Position numbers and translations under genes: made by a program. From JAJAZB01 sp964244295 (lineage in GTDB: Bacteria > Bacteroidota > Bacteroidia > Cytophagales > Spirosomataceae): DNA of 64,000 nt. The stretch is from the NCBI GenBank assembly GCA_964244295.1, contig CAXTIG010000032.1:1-64000 (forward strand), in the 5' to 3' direction. Shown piece after piece: positions 8,801-16,768 of the stretch (positions are counted from its first letter, which is position 1; each line of letters begins with the position of its first letter). The notes below the pieces were generated by a model that saw only the letters and a program-made list of their open reading frames with translations, did not search any database and was not told the origin of the DNA.

Positions 8801-10966
8801 ATGAAAACGATGCAAGCCCCCACCTCTCGCCGTACTTTCCTCAAAACCACCGGCCTCTCGGCCTCGGCCCTCGTGCTGGGCGTCGGGTTTTCACCGGAAA
8901 CGAAGGCCGAAACCGTCACAAAACTGTTGCCCGGCGCGACTCCGTTCAACCTCGGTTCGTTCGTGCAAATCACATCCGACGGGAAAATCACGCTCACCGC
9001 CCTCATGCCCGACATGGGGCAGGGCACCTACCAGGCTTTGCCCGCGATTCTGGCCGAGGAACTGAACGTGCCCCTCAGCGCCGTCACCATCGAATTCACG
9101 AAAGGCGAGGCCGTGTTCGGCGAACAAACTTCCGGCGGCAGCGGCAGTGTGCGGGGCCACTACGCTAAACTCCGCAAAACCGGAGCCGCCGCGCGGGAAA
9201 TGCTGGTGCAAGCCGCGAGTGAAAAATTAAAAGTTAAAAGTGAAGAGTGTTCCACCGAAAATGGGCGGGTGGTTCACAAAGCCAGCGGTAAAAGTTTCAG
9301 CTACGGCGAACTGGTCGAGGCGGCCAGCAAGCTGGAGGTGCCGAAAGAGCCGAAACTGAAAGACGAAAAGGACTTCACGATGCTGGGCAAACCGATGCCC
9401 AAGCCCGATGTGCCCTGGAAAGTGACCGGCAAACCGATCTTCGGCCTGGACGTGACCGTGCCCGGCATGGTGTACGCCTCGGTGCAACACTGCCCCGTGG
9501 TGGGCGGCACGGTGAAAAGCTTCGACGCGACAGCGGCCAAAGCCGTGCAGGGCGTCCGCGACGTGCTGCGGGTAGACCGCCGCCTCGGCGAGCGCGTCAC
9601 GCCCAATGCGGGGGTGGCCGTGATTGCCGACAACTACTGGGCCGCCACGCAGGGCCGGAAGAAGTTGAAAATCGAGTGGGACACAAAGGGCTACGAAACG
9701 GCGTCGAGCGAAACCATGACGGCGAACTACCGGGCGTTGTCGAAAGCAGAAGGCGTAAAGGAAAAAGCCTGGGGCGAATTTGACAGCGCGTTCGCCGGAG
9801 CGCCGGTGAAGCTGGAAGCCGCCTACGAAACACCCTTCCTGAGCCACTCGCCGATGGAGCCGCAAAACGCGACCGTCTGGGTGCAGGGCGATAAGGCCGA
9901 AGCCTGGGCCTCGATTCAGGGGCCGGATTTGATCGTCGATGATTTGCACAAACACCTCGGCATTCCTAAGGAAAATATCAAGGTCAACGTCTGCTTTTCG
10001 GGCGGCGGCTTCGGGCGGCGGCTCTTCCCCGACGTGGCAACCGAGGCGGCGATGTTGTCGAAGCAGTTGGGCAAACCCGTGAAAGTCATCTGGAGCCGGG
10101 AGGACGACACCACCCAGGGGCCGTTCCGCCCGCCAACGTTTTCCTACTTCAAAGCGGGCCTGAGCGCCGAGGGCAAGCCGCTGGCGTTTCAACACAAAGT
10201 CGTGTCGCCGAGCATCATGGATTACCTCTACGCCCACGACAAGGCCAAACCGGCGGGCGAAATGATGGAGGCCATCAGCGACAATTGCTACGAAATCCCG
10301 AACGTCGACAATCGCTACGTTTTTGCCGAAAACAACATCCCCCTCGGCTGGTGGCGGGCGGTGACCAGCACGACCACGGCCTTCGCCCACGAGTGTTTCA
10401 TCGACGAAATGGCCGCGAAGGCGGGCATCGATCCCTTGGAATTTCGTCTGCGGCAATTGACCAAGCCTTCCCCGCAAAAGGCAATTCTGGAAGCTTTGAA
10501 AGAAAAAGCCTGGAGCCAGCCCCTGGCGGCGGGTCGCGGGCGCGGGGTGGCCGTTTGGGAATTTTTCGCCGGAGCCTGCGGACAGGTGGTCGAGGTGAGC
10601 CGTGACAAGGCGGGGAAATTGACCATTGAAAAAGTCACGGCGGTGATTGATTTAGGAACAGTCATTAACCCCGACACCGTGCGGGCGCAGGTGGAGGGCG
10701 CGGTGTGCATGGCCCTCACCGCCGCTACGAAAGATGCGATTACGTTTAAAAACGGCGAGGCCCAGCAAAGCAATTTCGACGCCTACCGCATGACCAAACT
10801 CGATGAGATGCCGCCCGTGGAAGTTCACATTCTGACCGGCGACCCCAAAATCAAAGGCGTCGGCGAACCGGGGCTGCCGCCGTTTGCCCCCGCGCTGGCG
10901 AATGCGATTTTTAGTTTGACGGGGAAGCGGGTGCGGACGCTGCCGTTTGAGTTGGGGAAGGTTTGA
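8801..10966 (+). CDS. Molybdopterin-binding large subunit of molybdenum hydroxylase, copy 1
   Basis: A 721-residue catalytic subunit of the xanthine oxidase family, IorB-like. A twin-arginine signal (SRRTFLKTTG, then SASALVLGVGF) predicts folded export to the periplasm with bound molybdenum cofactor and the 2Fe-2S partner. Cofactor-binding stretches include GGGFGRR and RAVTSTTTAFAHECFIDEMA. The proposed catalytic glutamate is Glu689 in GVGEPGLPP. Substrate is not predictable; relatives oxidise N-heterocycles or aldehydes. Residues about 143-149 (KLKVKSE) are encoded by a TTAAAAGT-type low-complexity repeat that also sits in copy 2, an unusual insertion into an otherwise conserved domain. Start is ATG 8801, just before the Tat signal. 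Confidence 0.92.
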   Translation: MKTMQAPTSRRTFLKTTGLSASALVLGVGFSPETKAETVTKLLPGATPFNLGSFVQITSDGKITLTALMPDMGQGTYQALPAILAEELNVPLSAVTIEFTKGEAVFGEQTSGGSGSVRGHYAKLRKTGAAAREMLVQAASEKLKVKSEECSTENGRVVHKASGKSFSYGELVEAASKLEVPKEPKLKDEKDFTMLGKPMPKPDVPWKVTGKPIFGLDVTVPGMVYASVQHCPVVGGTVKSFDATAAKAVQGVRDVLRVDRRLGERVTPNAGVAVIADNYWAATQGRKKLKIEWDTKGYETASSETMTANYRALSKAEGVKEKAWGEFDSAFAGAPVKLEAAYETPFLSHSPMEPQNATVWVQGDKAEAWASIQGPDLIVDDLHKHLGIPKENIKVNVCFSGGGFGRRLFPDVATEAAMLSKQLGKPVKVIWSREDDTTQGPFRPPTFSYFKAGLSAEGKPLAFQHKVVSPSIMDYLYAHDKAKPAGEMMEAISDNCYEIPNVDNRYVFAENNIPLGWWRAVTSTTTAFAHECFIDEMAAKAGIDPLEFRLRQLTKPSPQKAILEALKEKAWSQPLAAGRGRGVAVWEFFAGACGQVVEVSRDKAGKLTIEKVTAVIDLGTVINPDTVRAQVEGAVCMALTAATKDAITFKNGEAQQSNFDAYRMTKLDEMPPVEVHILTGDPKIKGVGEPGLPPFAPALANAIFSLTGKRVRTLPFELGKV

Positions 10967-10997
10967 CTTGAAACGGGTGAAAGTTTTAGAAACCGAT

Positions 10998-11103
10998 GTT
11001 GTCATCCCGACGCAGGAGGGATCTCGTTGGTTTGCCAGACCTTTTGCCCGTAGTCGAGTGTTCGCTATCCCAACGAGACCCCTCCTGCGTCGGGATGACA
11101 ACC
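10998..11103. repeat. Long inverted repeat, GTTGTCATCCCGACGCAGGA type
   Basis: The left arm (10998-11030) and right arm (11070-11103) are complementary over about 33 bases with one mismatch and enclose a loop of about 39 bases. It lies between the first large subunit gene and the dead antitoxin-like gene. It could act as a bidirectional terminator; its ends GTCATCC and GGATGAC match those of other palindromes in the window. Confidence 0.85.
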
Positions 11104-11142
11104 CACGATTTTTAAGTCCTAAACCTCTTCAACCAAAAAACG

Positions 11143-11385
11143 ATGAGTTTTCGCCTCGACCGCAGCGCTTTCCACGCCGGAACGCACGAAGAACTGGCCG
11201 AAGCCGAGTGCCAGCATCGTTTCAGTTTAACTCTCGCCGAACGCCTCCGGGCGGCGGCGTAGCTCACCAGCGTGGCCTACGGCTACGACCTTGAAAATCC
11301 GCCGAAAATGGACAAAACCCTTTTCTGGTGCGGAAAACACGAAGACCAGGAAAACGTCGAACACCTTCAACGGAAGAACCCATGA
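11143..11385 (+). pseudogene. Small antitoxin-like gene with in-frame amber stop
   Basis: From ATG 11143 the frame reads MSFRLDRSAFHAGTHEELAE, then a TAG at 11260-11262 after codon 39, then LTSVAYGYDLENPPKMDKTL onward. This matches my recollection of a small Bacteroidota protein family of about 65-70 residues (start MxFRLDKxAF, then YLxSxAY and NPPxLDKxxF) that is often next to nucleotidyltransferase genes, where it is called an antitoxin; the stop replaces an expected aromatic residue. The frame also runs past the usual family end to TGA 11383-11385, overlapping the next gene's ATG (ATGA). No nucleotidyltransferase partner is nearby. A sequencing error at one base cannot be excluded. Confidence 0.6.
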
Positions 11386-13550
11386 CACCCAACCCCGTCT
11401 CCCGCCGCCGCTTCCTCCAATCCACCGCCGCCTCGGGCGCGTTGCTGGCGCTTGGTTTTGCTCTGCCCGTCCAGGCCGGGGATGAAGCGGTTTTGCAAAA
11501 AGTCGAGCTGTTGGGAATCGGGACGGAACTCGGCCCCTACATCCTCCTCGACCAAAGCGGGAAAATCACCTTCGTCAACCCCAAGCCCGACGTGGGCCAG
11601 GGCATCGGGCAGGCGATGGCCGCGCTGCTGGCCGAGGAACTGGACGTGCCGCTGGAAACCGTGACCATCGTGCAGAGCAACGGAATCGCCAAATACGGCG
11701 GGCAGGGCGTGGGCGGGAGCAACTCGGTGCGCAGCCGCTGGTTGCCCATGCGTAAGGCCGGTGCCGCCGCCCGCGCCATGCTTGTGCAAGCCGCTAGTGA
11801 AAAGTTAAAAGTTAAAAGTGAAGAATGCACGACTGAAAACGGGCGGGTGGTTCACCAGGCTAGCGGTAAGAGTTTTAGCTACGGCGAACTGGTCGCGGAG
11901 GCGGCCAAGCTGGAAATTCCCAAAAACCCGCCGCTGAAAGACCCGAAGGCGTTCCGAATTTTGGGCAAACCCCTGCCCAAACCCGAAACTCCACTGAAAG
12001 TGACCGGCCAGGCCGTGTACGGCATCGACGCGGAGGTGCCCGGAATGCACTACGCTAGCATTGAGCGCAGCCCGGTGATTCACGGCAAAGTCGCCTCCTT
12101 CGACGCGTCGGCGGCACTGAAAATTCCCGGCGTCACCCAAGTGCTCAAAGCCGAGCGCGACATCCGGTTCAAAACCGTGGAAACCGTTGCCGTGCTCGCC
12201 ACCAGCTACTGGGCGGCCACCCAGGGCCGCAAGGCGCTGAAGGTGGTTTGGGAAAAAAGTGACCACGACGCGGTTTCCACCGACGCGTATTTTGCCAAAC
12301 TCCGCGAACTGGCCCAGCAACCCGGCAACGACTACCCCGGCAACGCGGGCGATTTCGCGCAAGCCTTTGCCGAAGTGCCCAAAAAACTCGAAGCCGCCTA
12401 CCAGACGCCCTTCCTGGCCCACGGGCCGATGGAACCCGAATGCGCCACGGTCTGGGTGAAAGAAGACGGAGCCGAAGTCTGGGCCTCGGTGCAATCGCCC
12501 GACGGCGTGATTCGCGATTTGGCCCCATACCTGGGCCTGAAACCGGAGCAAATCAAGGTGACGGTGCCCTTCGTCGGCGGGGCCTTTGGCCGGAAATCGT
12601 ACACCGATTTTGTGAAGGAAGCGGCGTTTTTGTCGAAAAAAGCGGGCGTGCCGGTGAAGCTGATTTGGTCGCGGGAAGAGGATTTGAGTCAGGGACCGTT
12701 CCGACCCGGAATGCTCAACGTCTTGCAGGGCGGGCTGGACGCCGCCGGAAACGTCGTGGCCTTTCACCACAAAATCGTGGGCGGCTCGCTGGGGCACCAG
12801 AATTTCAAGCAGGATTTTAAAACCAAAGCCGATTCCTGGGCCAGCGAAGGCATGAACCACGATGACAGCCCGCTCGACGTGGCGAACGTCCGCCGCAGCC
12901 ACGTGCTGGCCGAAACCGACATTCCGCTCACGTTCTGGCGCTCGGTGTACGCCTCGACCAACGTGTTCGGCCACGAGAGTTTCATCGACGAACTCGCCCA
13001 CGCGGCGGGCAAAGACCCGCTCGATTTCCGGCTGAGTTTGTTCAAAAACGAGCCGCGTTTTATGAAGGTATTGGAAACCGCCGCCGAAAAATCGGGCTAC
13101 CGCCAGCTGCTGCCCGCCGGAAAAGCGCGGGGCCTGGCCATTGCCAAATCGTTCGGCACGATTTACGCCCACGTCGTCACGGTTTCGCGGGGAAAAGAAG
13201 GCATTCGGATTGAAAAAGTCGTCTCCGTCGTGGACTGCGGGCATTTCATCAACCCCGACACCATCCGCGCCCAGACCGAAGGCAACGTGGTGTACGGCCT
13301 GACGGCGGCGCTCAAATCGGGCATCACGCTCAAAAACGGTGTGGCCCAGCAACGCAATTTCCACAACTACCCCGTGTTGCGCCTGGCCGAAATGCCGACG
13401 GTGGAGGTCCACCTCATCGAAAGCACCGAAGCCCCCGGCGGCATCGGCGAGCCGGGCCTGCCGCCCATTGCTCCGGCGCTGTGCAACGCACTTTTTAACC
13501 TGACGGGGAAGCGGATTCGGACCTTGCCGTTTGAGTTGGGGAAGGTTTGA
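11382..13550 (+). CDS. Molybdopterin-binding large subunit of molybdenum hydroxylase, copy 2
   Basis: A 722-residue paralogue of the protein at 8801-10966. The start at 11382 is preferred because it places the Tat motif SRRRFLQSTAASG near the N-terminus; an upstream in-frame start at 11328 only adds a charged tail. It has the same architecture, with GGAFGRK, the Glu in GIGEPGLPP (residue 690) and the ending KRIRTLPFELGKV. Residues about 140-147 derive from the same low-complexity repeat as in copy 1, so the insertion preceded the duplication or was spread by gene conversion. Both copies probably share the single 2Fe-2S subunit at 7626-8144, or form alternative enzymes with different substrates. 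Confidence 0.92.
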   Translation: MTPNPVSRRRFLQSTAASGALLALGFALPVQAGDEAVLQKVELLGIGTELGPYILLDQSGKITFVNPKPDVGQGIGQAMAALLAEELDVPLETVTIVQSNGIAKYGGQGVGGSNSVRSRWLPMRKAGAAARAMLVQAASEKLKVKSEECTTENGRVVHQASGKSFSYGELVAEAAKLEIPKNPPLKDPKAFRILGKPLPKPETPLKVTGQAVYGIDAEVPGMHYASIERSPVIHGKVASFDASAALKIPGVTQVLKAERDIRFKTVETVAVLATSYWAATQGRKALKVVWEKSDHDAVSTDAYFAKLRELAQQPGNDYPGNAGDFAQAFAEVPKKLEAAYQTPFLAHGPMEPECATVWVKEDGAEVWASVQSPDGVIRDLAPYLGLKPEQIKVTVPFVGGAFGRKSYTDFVKEAAFLSKKAGVPVKLIWSREEDLSQGPFRPGMLNVLQGGLDAAGNVVAFHHKIVGGSLGHQNFKQDFKTKADSWASEGMNHDDSPLDVANVRRSHVLAETDIPLTFWRSVYASTNVFGHESFIDELAHAAGKDPLDFRLSLFKNEPRFMKVLETAAEKSGYRQLLPAGKARGLAIAKSFGTIYAHVVTVSRGKEGIRIEKVVSVVDCGHFINPDTIRAQTEGNVVYGLTAALKSGITLKNGVAQQRNFHNYPVLRLAEMPTVEVHLIESTEAPGGIGEPGLPPIAPALCNALFNLTGKRIRTLPFELGKV

Positions 13551-13571
13551 AATTCAAAAAATCAGTTGACC

Positions 13572-13769
13572 ATGAAAACGATGACCGTCACCTACGCCGA
13601 AGAGCAGGAGGACGATTTGTTGACCGCCCTTCAACGGCTCAACGTGTCTTTTGAACCGAACGAACCGGTGAACGAATCGGAAAAAACGCTCTGGTTTCCA
13701 ACCTACCATTTCGGGGCGGGCAACGAATCGTTGAGCCGGGAAGAAATCTACGGGGAAGATGGCCGTTGA
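13572..13769 (+). CDS. Putative antitoxin of PIN module 1
   Basis: A 65-residue acidic protein starting MKTMTVTYAEEQEDDLL; an in-frame TTG two codons upstream is less likely. It overlaps the PIN-domain gene by 11 bp, the standard arrangement of a VapBC-like pair with the antitoxin first. I see no recognisable DNA-binding fold, so the antitoxin call rests on size, position and overlap. It follows the second large hydroxylase subunit gene by 21 bp and may be read from the same transcript. Confidence 0.7.
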   Translation: MKTMTVTYAEEQEDDLLTALQRLNVSFEPNEPVNESEKTLWFPTYHFGAGNESLSREEIYGEDGR

Positions 13770-14202
13770 ACGCGTTTTCGTCGATACGAACGTGCTGGTG
13801 TACGCCGCGAATGCGTCGTCGCCGTTTCACGCAGTTGCGCGGAGAAAACTTCAGGTTTACGCCGACACCGGGTCTGAAATTTGGGTAAACCGACAGGTGT
13901 TCCGGGAATACCTCGTGGTGATGTCGCGCCTGATGCAGGACGCAGGTAAGTACGATTCGTTCGCGTTGGGGAAGGATATCCGCCGGTTCGAGCAACAATT
14001 TCAGGTAGCCGAAGAGAGCGAACTCGTCACAAAAGAGCTGCTGACGCTCATCGAAAAATACGAGGTGAAGGGCAAAGCCATTCACGATTGCAATTTGATT
14101 GCGGTGATGAAAACCTACGGCCTGAATGAACTGCTAACGCAGAACACGGGGGACTTCAACCGGTACCAGGAAGGGATTCGACTTGTTACGCTTCAGAACT
14201 GA
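13759..14202 (+). CDS. PIN-domain ribonuclease toxin, module 1 (VapC-like)
   Basis: A 147-residue PIN domain protein. Acidic metal-binding residues are visible in FVDTNVLVYA (Asp9), in FREYLVV, in KAIHDCNLIAVM and in TQNTGDFNRY. PIN toxins cleave RNA, often initiator tRNA or rRNA, when the antitoxin is lost. The 11-bp overlap with the upstream small gene supports translational coupling. It is one of three PIN modules in the window; the three proteins are clearly different in sequence and not recent duplicates. Confidence 0.87.
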   Translation: MAVERVFVDTNVLVYAANASSPFHAVARRKLQVYADTGSEIWVNRQVFREYLVVMSRLMQDAGKYDSFALGKDIRRFEQQFQVAEESELVTKELLTLIEKYEVKGKAIHDCNLIAVMKTYGLNELLTQNTGDFNRYQEGIRLVTLQN

Positions 14203-14212
14203 CTTTGATTCC

Positions 14213-14623
14213 ATGAAGATGATTGTATTTGGGTTCGCCCTGCTGCTCCCCCACTTCCTCCCCGCCCAAACCCTCCGCCCCGGCCTCCACAACCTCACCC
14301 TGCAATGGATTGGCTGGGACAAACCCGGCAGCGCCACCGTGACGGAGGAAAAAACGGGCTACCGAATCAAGGGCGAGCAGCGCGAACCCAGCACCGGCGA
14401 CTACCTCACCATCGACGGAACCCTGACCGAGGTAGATACGCGCCTGCTGACGTTTACCGGAAAAATTACCACGAAAGTATACCACCTCAACAACGGCGAA
14501 CCCTGCGTCCGCGAAGGCACCTACACCTTCCGCGCCACCGGCACCCGGAAATACTGGCGGCTGAAGGAAATGGTGAACTGCGACACCAAAGGCGCGGTGG
14601 ATTACGTGGATATTTACTTCTGA
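14213..14623 (+). CDS. Conserved secreted protein of unknown function
   Basis: A 136-residue protein with a signal peptide (MKMIVFGFALLLPHFLPAQT); the start at 14213 is chosen over 14183 because it puts the leader first. The mature part is rich in predicted beta strands (NLTLQWIGWDKPGSATV, DYLTIDGTL, REGTYTFRATGTRKYWRL) and ends VDYVDIYF, with two cysteines that could pair. I believe similar proteins occur in other Cytophagales, but I cannot name a domain. It follows the PIN toxin by 10 bp, probably by chance. Confidence 0.75.
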   Translation: MKMIVFGFALLLPHFLPAQTLRPGLHNLTLQWIGWDKPGSATVTEEKTGYRIKGEQREPSTGDYLTIDGTLTEVDTRLLTFTGKITTKVYHLNNGEPCVREGTYTFRATGTRKYWRLKEMVNCDTKGAVDYVDIYF

Positions 14624-14648
14624 GATGTCACGCTAAGCGGAAAACCCC

Positions 14649-15923
14649 TCAAATCCAATTCCACCCCCGCCGGTACTCCCGCGAGAGCAGCGCGTTGGCC
14701 TCCCGGTTATGCCGGAATTTTTCCCGGCGCGGGTTCCACTCCAATTTCTCCCCCAGGCGGTACGAAATCAACCCCAGGTGCATGGGCAGGGTCAATTGCC
14801 GGGCGTACTCCAGGTTCGATTCGGGTTGGGTGCGGGTTTTTACGGCGTTTACAAAATTCTGCTGATGTCCCGGCGAGCGCGAAATCGTGATGGGAATGTC
14901 GGGCACGTCGGTCAAGACCACGCCGTTGAGCGTAATTTCCCGGCTGTTGTAATCGCAGAGCAGCGTTCCTTTTTCACCCTCAAAATAGGCCCCGATGGAC
15001 CGCGTTGAGGCCCCCGGCACCTTCGGCGCGGTGGAGGCCCAGTGGATGTTCAGGTTCTCGAATTCGTAATCCACGTCGATCCACTTCGGCGCGTCGCCGA
15101 TGCCTTCGGGGGCTTCGCCGCGCGCGTTGACCGATTTCAGACCCTGCGGGTCGAGCGCCCACCACACCACGTCGGCGATGTGGCACCAGAAATCCTGGAA
15201 CACCCCGCCCGAATAATCCAGAAAATAGCGGTACGAAAAATGGCAGCGTTCGGGCGAGTATTGCGAGTAGGGGGCGGGGCCGAGCCAGTAGTCCCAGTTC
15301 AACGCCGCCGGGGGTTTCTGGTACTGCGGCGGCCCCAGCACGGGCGGCGGGCCGGTTTTCCAGAGCCGCACGGTGTGAACCTTGCCCAGCACCCCGGCCC
15401 GAATCAACTCTACCACCCGGTGGTAGTTGTCGGTGGCGTGAATCTGCGTGCCGAGTTGAAACACCCGGTCGTGGCGGTTGAGCGCCTTGAGCATTTGCTG
15501 CCCTTCGCGGACGTTGAACGAAAGAGGCTTTTCTCCGTACACGTCTTTCCCCGCCTGAAACGCCAGAATCGCCACTTGGGCGTGCCAGTGGTCGGGCGTG
15601 GCGCAGGTGATGGCGTCCACGTCCTTGCGGTCGAGGATATGCCGGAAATCGGCGTAGCCCGTCGCTTTGGTATCGGGTTGCAGGCCCCGGAGCCGGTTCA
15701 GGGTCGTGTCGAGGTGGGTTTGGTCCACGTCGGCGAGGGCCACGATTTCCACTTCGGGCAGGGCCGCAAACCAGCCGAGGTGGTTGTTGCCCATGCCGCC
15801 CAGGCCGACGTGCGCGATGCGGAGGCGGTCGCTGGGGGCTACCTTGCGGAGCAGCGTGGGGGCCAGCGCCAGGCCCAGTGCCCCGGCGCTGCTTTGTTTG
15901 AGAAATTCCCGACGGGAGAGCAT
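14649..15923 (-). CDS. Tat-exported Gfo/Idh/MocA-family oxidoreductase
   Basis: A 424-residue NAD(P)-dependent oxidoreductase-like protein. The start at 15923 gives a twin-arginine leader SRREFLKQSSAGALG; the longer frame upstream is antisense to the next gene. The Rossmann segment is RIAHVGLGGMGNNHLGW, followed by VDAITCATPDHWHAQVAI and the EKPLSFNVREGQQML motif typical of the family. The C-terminal part includes the WDYWLGPAPY and YWLDYSGG-like region seen in Planctomycetes and Bacteroidota members that handle sugars. Export with a tightly bound cofactor is inferred. It is divergent from the gene at 16003. Confidence 0.9.
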   Translation of the reverse strand: MLSRREFLKQSSAGALGLALAPTLLRKVAPSDRLRIAHVGLGGMGNNHLGWFAALPEVEIVALADVDQTHLDTTLNRLRGLQPDTKATGYADFRHILDRKDVDAITCATPDHWHAQVAILAFQAGKDVYGEKPLSFNVREGQQMLKALNRHDRVFQLGTQIHATDNYHRVVELIRAGVLGKVHTVRLWKTGPPPVLGPPQYQKPPAALNWDYWLGPAPYSQYSPERCHFSYRYFLDYSGGVFQDFWCHIADVVWWALDPQGLKSVNARGEAPEGIGDAPKWIDVDYEFENLNIHWASTAPKVPGASTRSIGAYFEGEKGTLLCDYNSREITLNGVVLTDVPDIPITISRSPGHQQNFVNAVKTRTQPESNLEYARQLTLPMHLGLISYRLGEKLEWNPRREKFRHNREANALLSREYRRGWNWI

Positions 15924-15942
15924 TTTTGAGAAGGGTTCAGAG

Positions 15943-15973
15943 GTTGGGGAAACAATCCGAAGGTATAGTTTTG
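15943..15973 (+). promoter_or_regulatory. Candidate Bacteroidota promoter for the gene at 16003
   Basis: The -7 element TAGTTTTG (15966-15973) fits the Bacteroidota consensus TAnnTTTG exactly. GTTG at 15943-15946 lies 19 bases upstream and matches the -33 element TTTG in three of four positions. The element lies 29 bases before the ATG, in the intergenic space between divergent genes. Confidence 0.55.
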
Positions 15974-16002
15974 CAAAACACGGTGCAACAAAACCAACGA
16001 CC

Positions 16003-16722
16003 ATGAAACCACGCTTTGTTTTCCTGCTGCTGGCCGCCTTGACGGGTTTCGCCGCCCTGCGCCCCGCCGCCCCCACCCTCGACGGGGCCTGGTGGCAAAC
16101 CAACGCCCCCGCCGGGCAAACCGTCGTGCTCACGCTGGCCGACGGCTACGCGATGGAAACCACGTTTGAACCCAGCCGGTTTCTGGGCAGCCGGGGTGGA
16201 GCCATTCGAATGGAAGGCAATTCACTCAACTTGAGCGTAGAATTCGACACCCGCGACAGCGCCCGTGTGGGCCAGACCGAACCCCAACCGATGGCGCTGC
16301 AAGCCGCCCGCCTCACGCTGGGCAAAGCCACCTTCGAGCGCCTTGACGAACCCTCGGCCCAAACCCCGCTGGCGGGCCTTTGGCGCATCACGGGCCGGGA
16401 AGGCGAAAACGGCCAGGTAAATTCCATGCAACGCGGCGACCGCAAAACGATCAAACTGCTCACGGGTACGCGCTTTCAGTGGGCAGCCATCAACCCGAAA
16501 ACGAAGCAGTTTTCCGGCACTGGAGGCGGAACGTACACGCTGAAAGATGGGAAATACACCGAAACCATCGACTTTTTTTCCCGCGACAATTCCCGCGTGG
16601 GCCGCTCGCTGAGTTTCGACTGCGAAATCAAGGGCAACGACCGTGCGACGGACCGCTGGCATCACCGGGGCCAGAGCAGCACGGGCGGGAAAGTGAGCGA
16701 GGTGTGGAGCAGGGAGCGGTGA
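16003..16722 (+). CDS. Secreted protein of unknown function ('membrane or secreted protein' type)
   Basis: A 239-residue protein with signal peptide MKPRFVFLLLAALTGFAAL. Two related halves can be seen: an N-terminal part beginning LDGAWWQTNAPAG and a C-terminal part beginning LAGLWRITGREGENG, both with beta-rich patterns and a DSARVG / NSRVGR echo that suggests an internal duplication of a lipocalin-like fold. Similar proteins are annotated only as membrane or secreted protein in Cytophagales. It has its own candidate promoter at 15943-15973, and a small palindrome lies 16 bp downstream. No enzyme motif was recognised. Confidence 0.75.
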   Translation: MKPRFVFLLLAALTGFAALRPAAPTLDGAWWQTNAPAGQTVVLTLADGYAMETTFEPSRFLGSRGGAIRMEGNSLNLSVEFDTRDSARVGQTEPQPMALQAARLTLGKATFERLDEPSAQTPLAGLWRITGREGENGQVNSMQRGDRKTIKLLTGTRFQWAAINPKTKQFSGTGGGTYTLKDGKYTETIDFFSRDNSRVGRSLSFDCEIKGNDRATDRWHHRGQSSTGGKVSEVWSRER

Positions 16723-16737
16723 AAACGAGTAGGGATT

Positions 16738-16766
16738 GTCACCCTTCGACAAGCTCAGGGTGACAG
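16738..16766. terminator. Short palindrome between convergent genes
   Basis: TGTCACCC and GGGTGACA flank CTTCGACAAGCTCA-like loop sequence. It lies between the convergent genes ending at 16722 and 16769 and could terminate both. Its arms share the GTCACCC...GGGTGAC ends of the larger palindromes. Confidence 0.5.
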
Positions 16767-16768
16767 CA

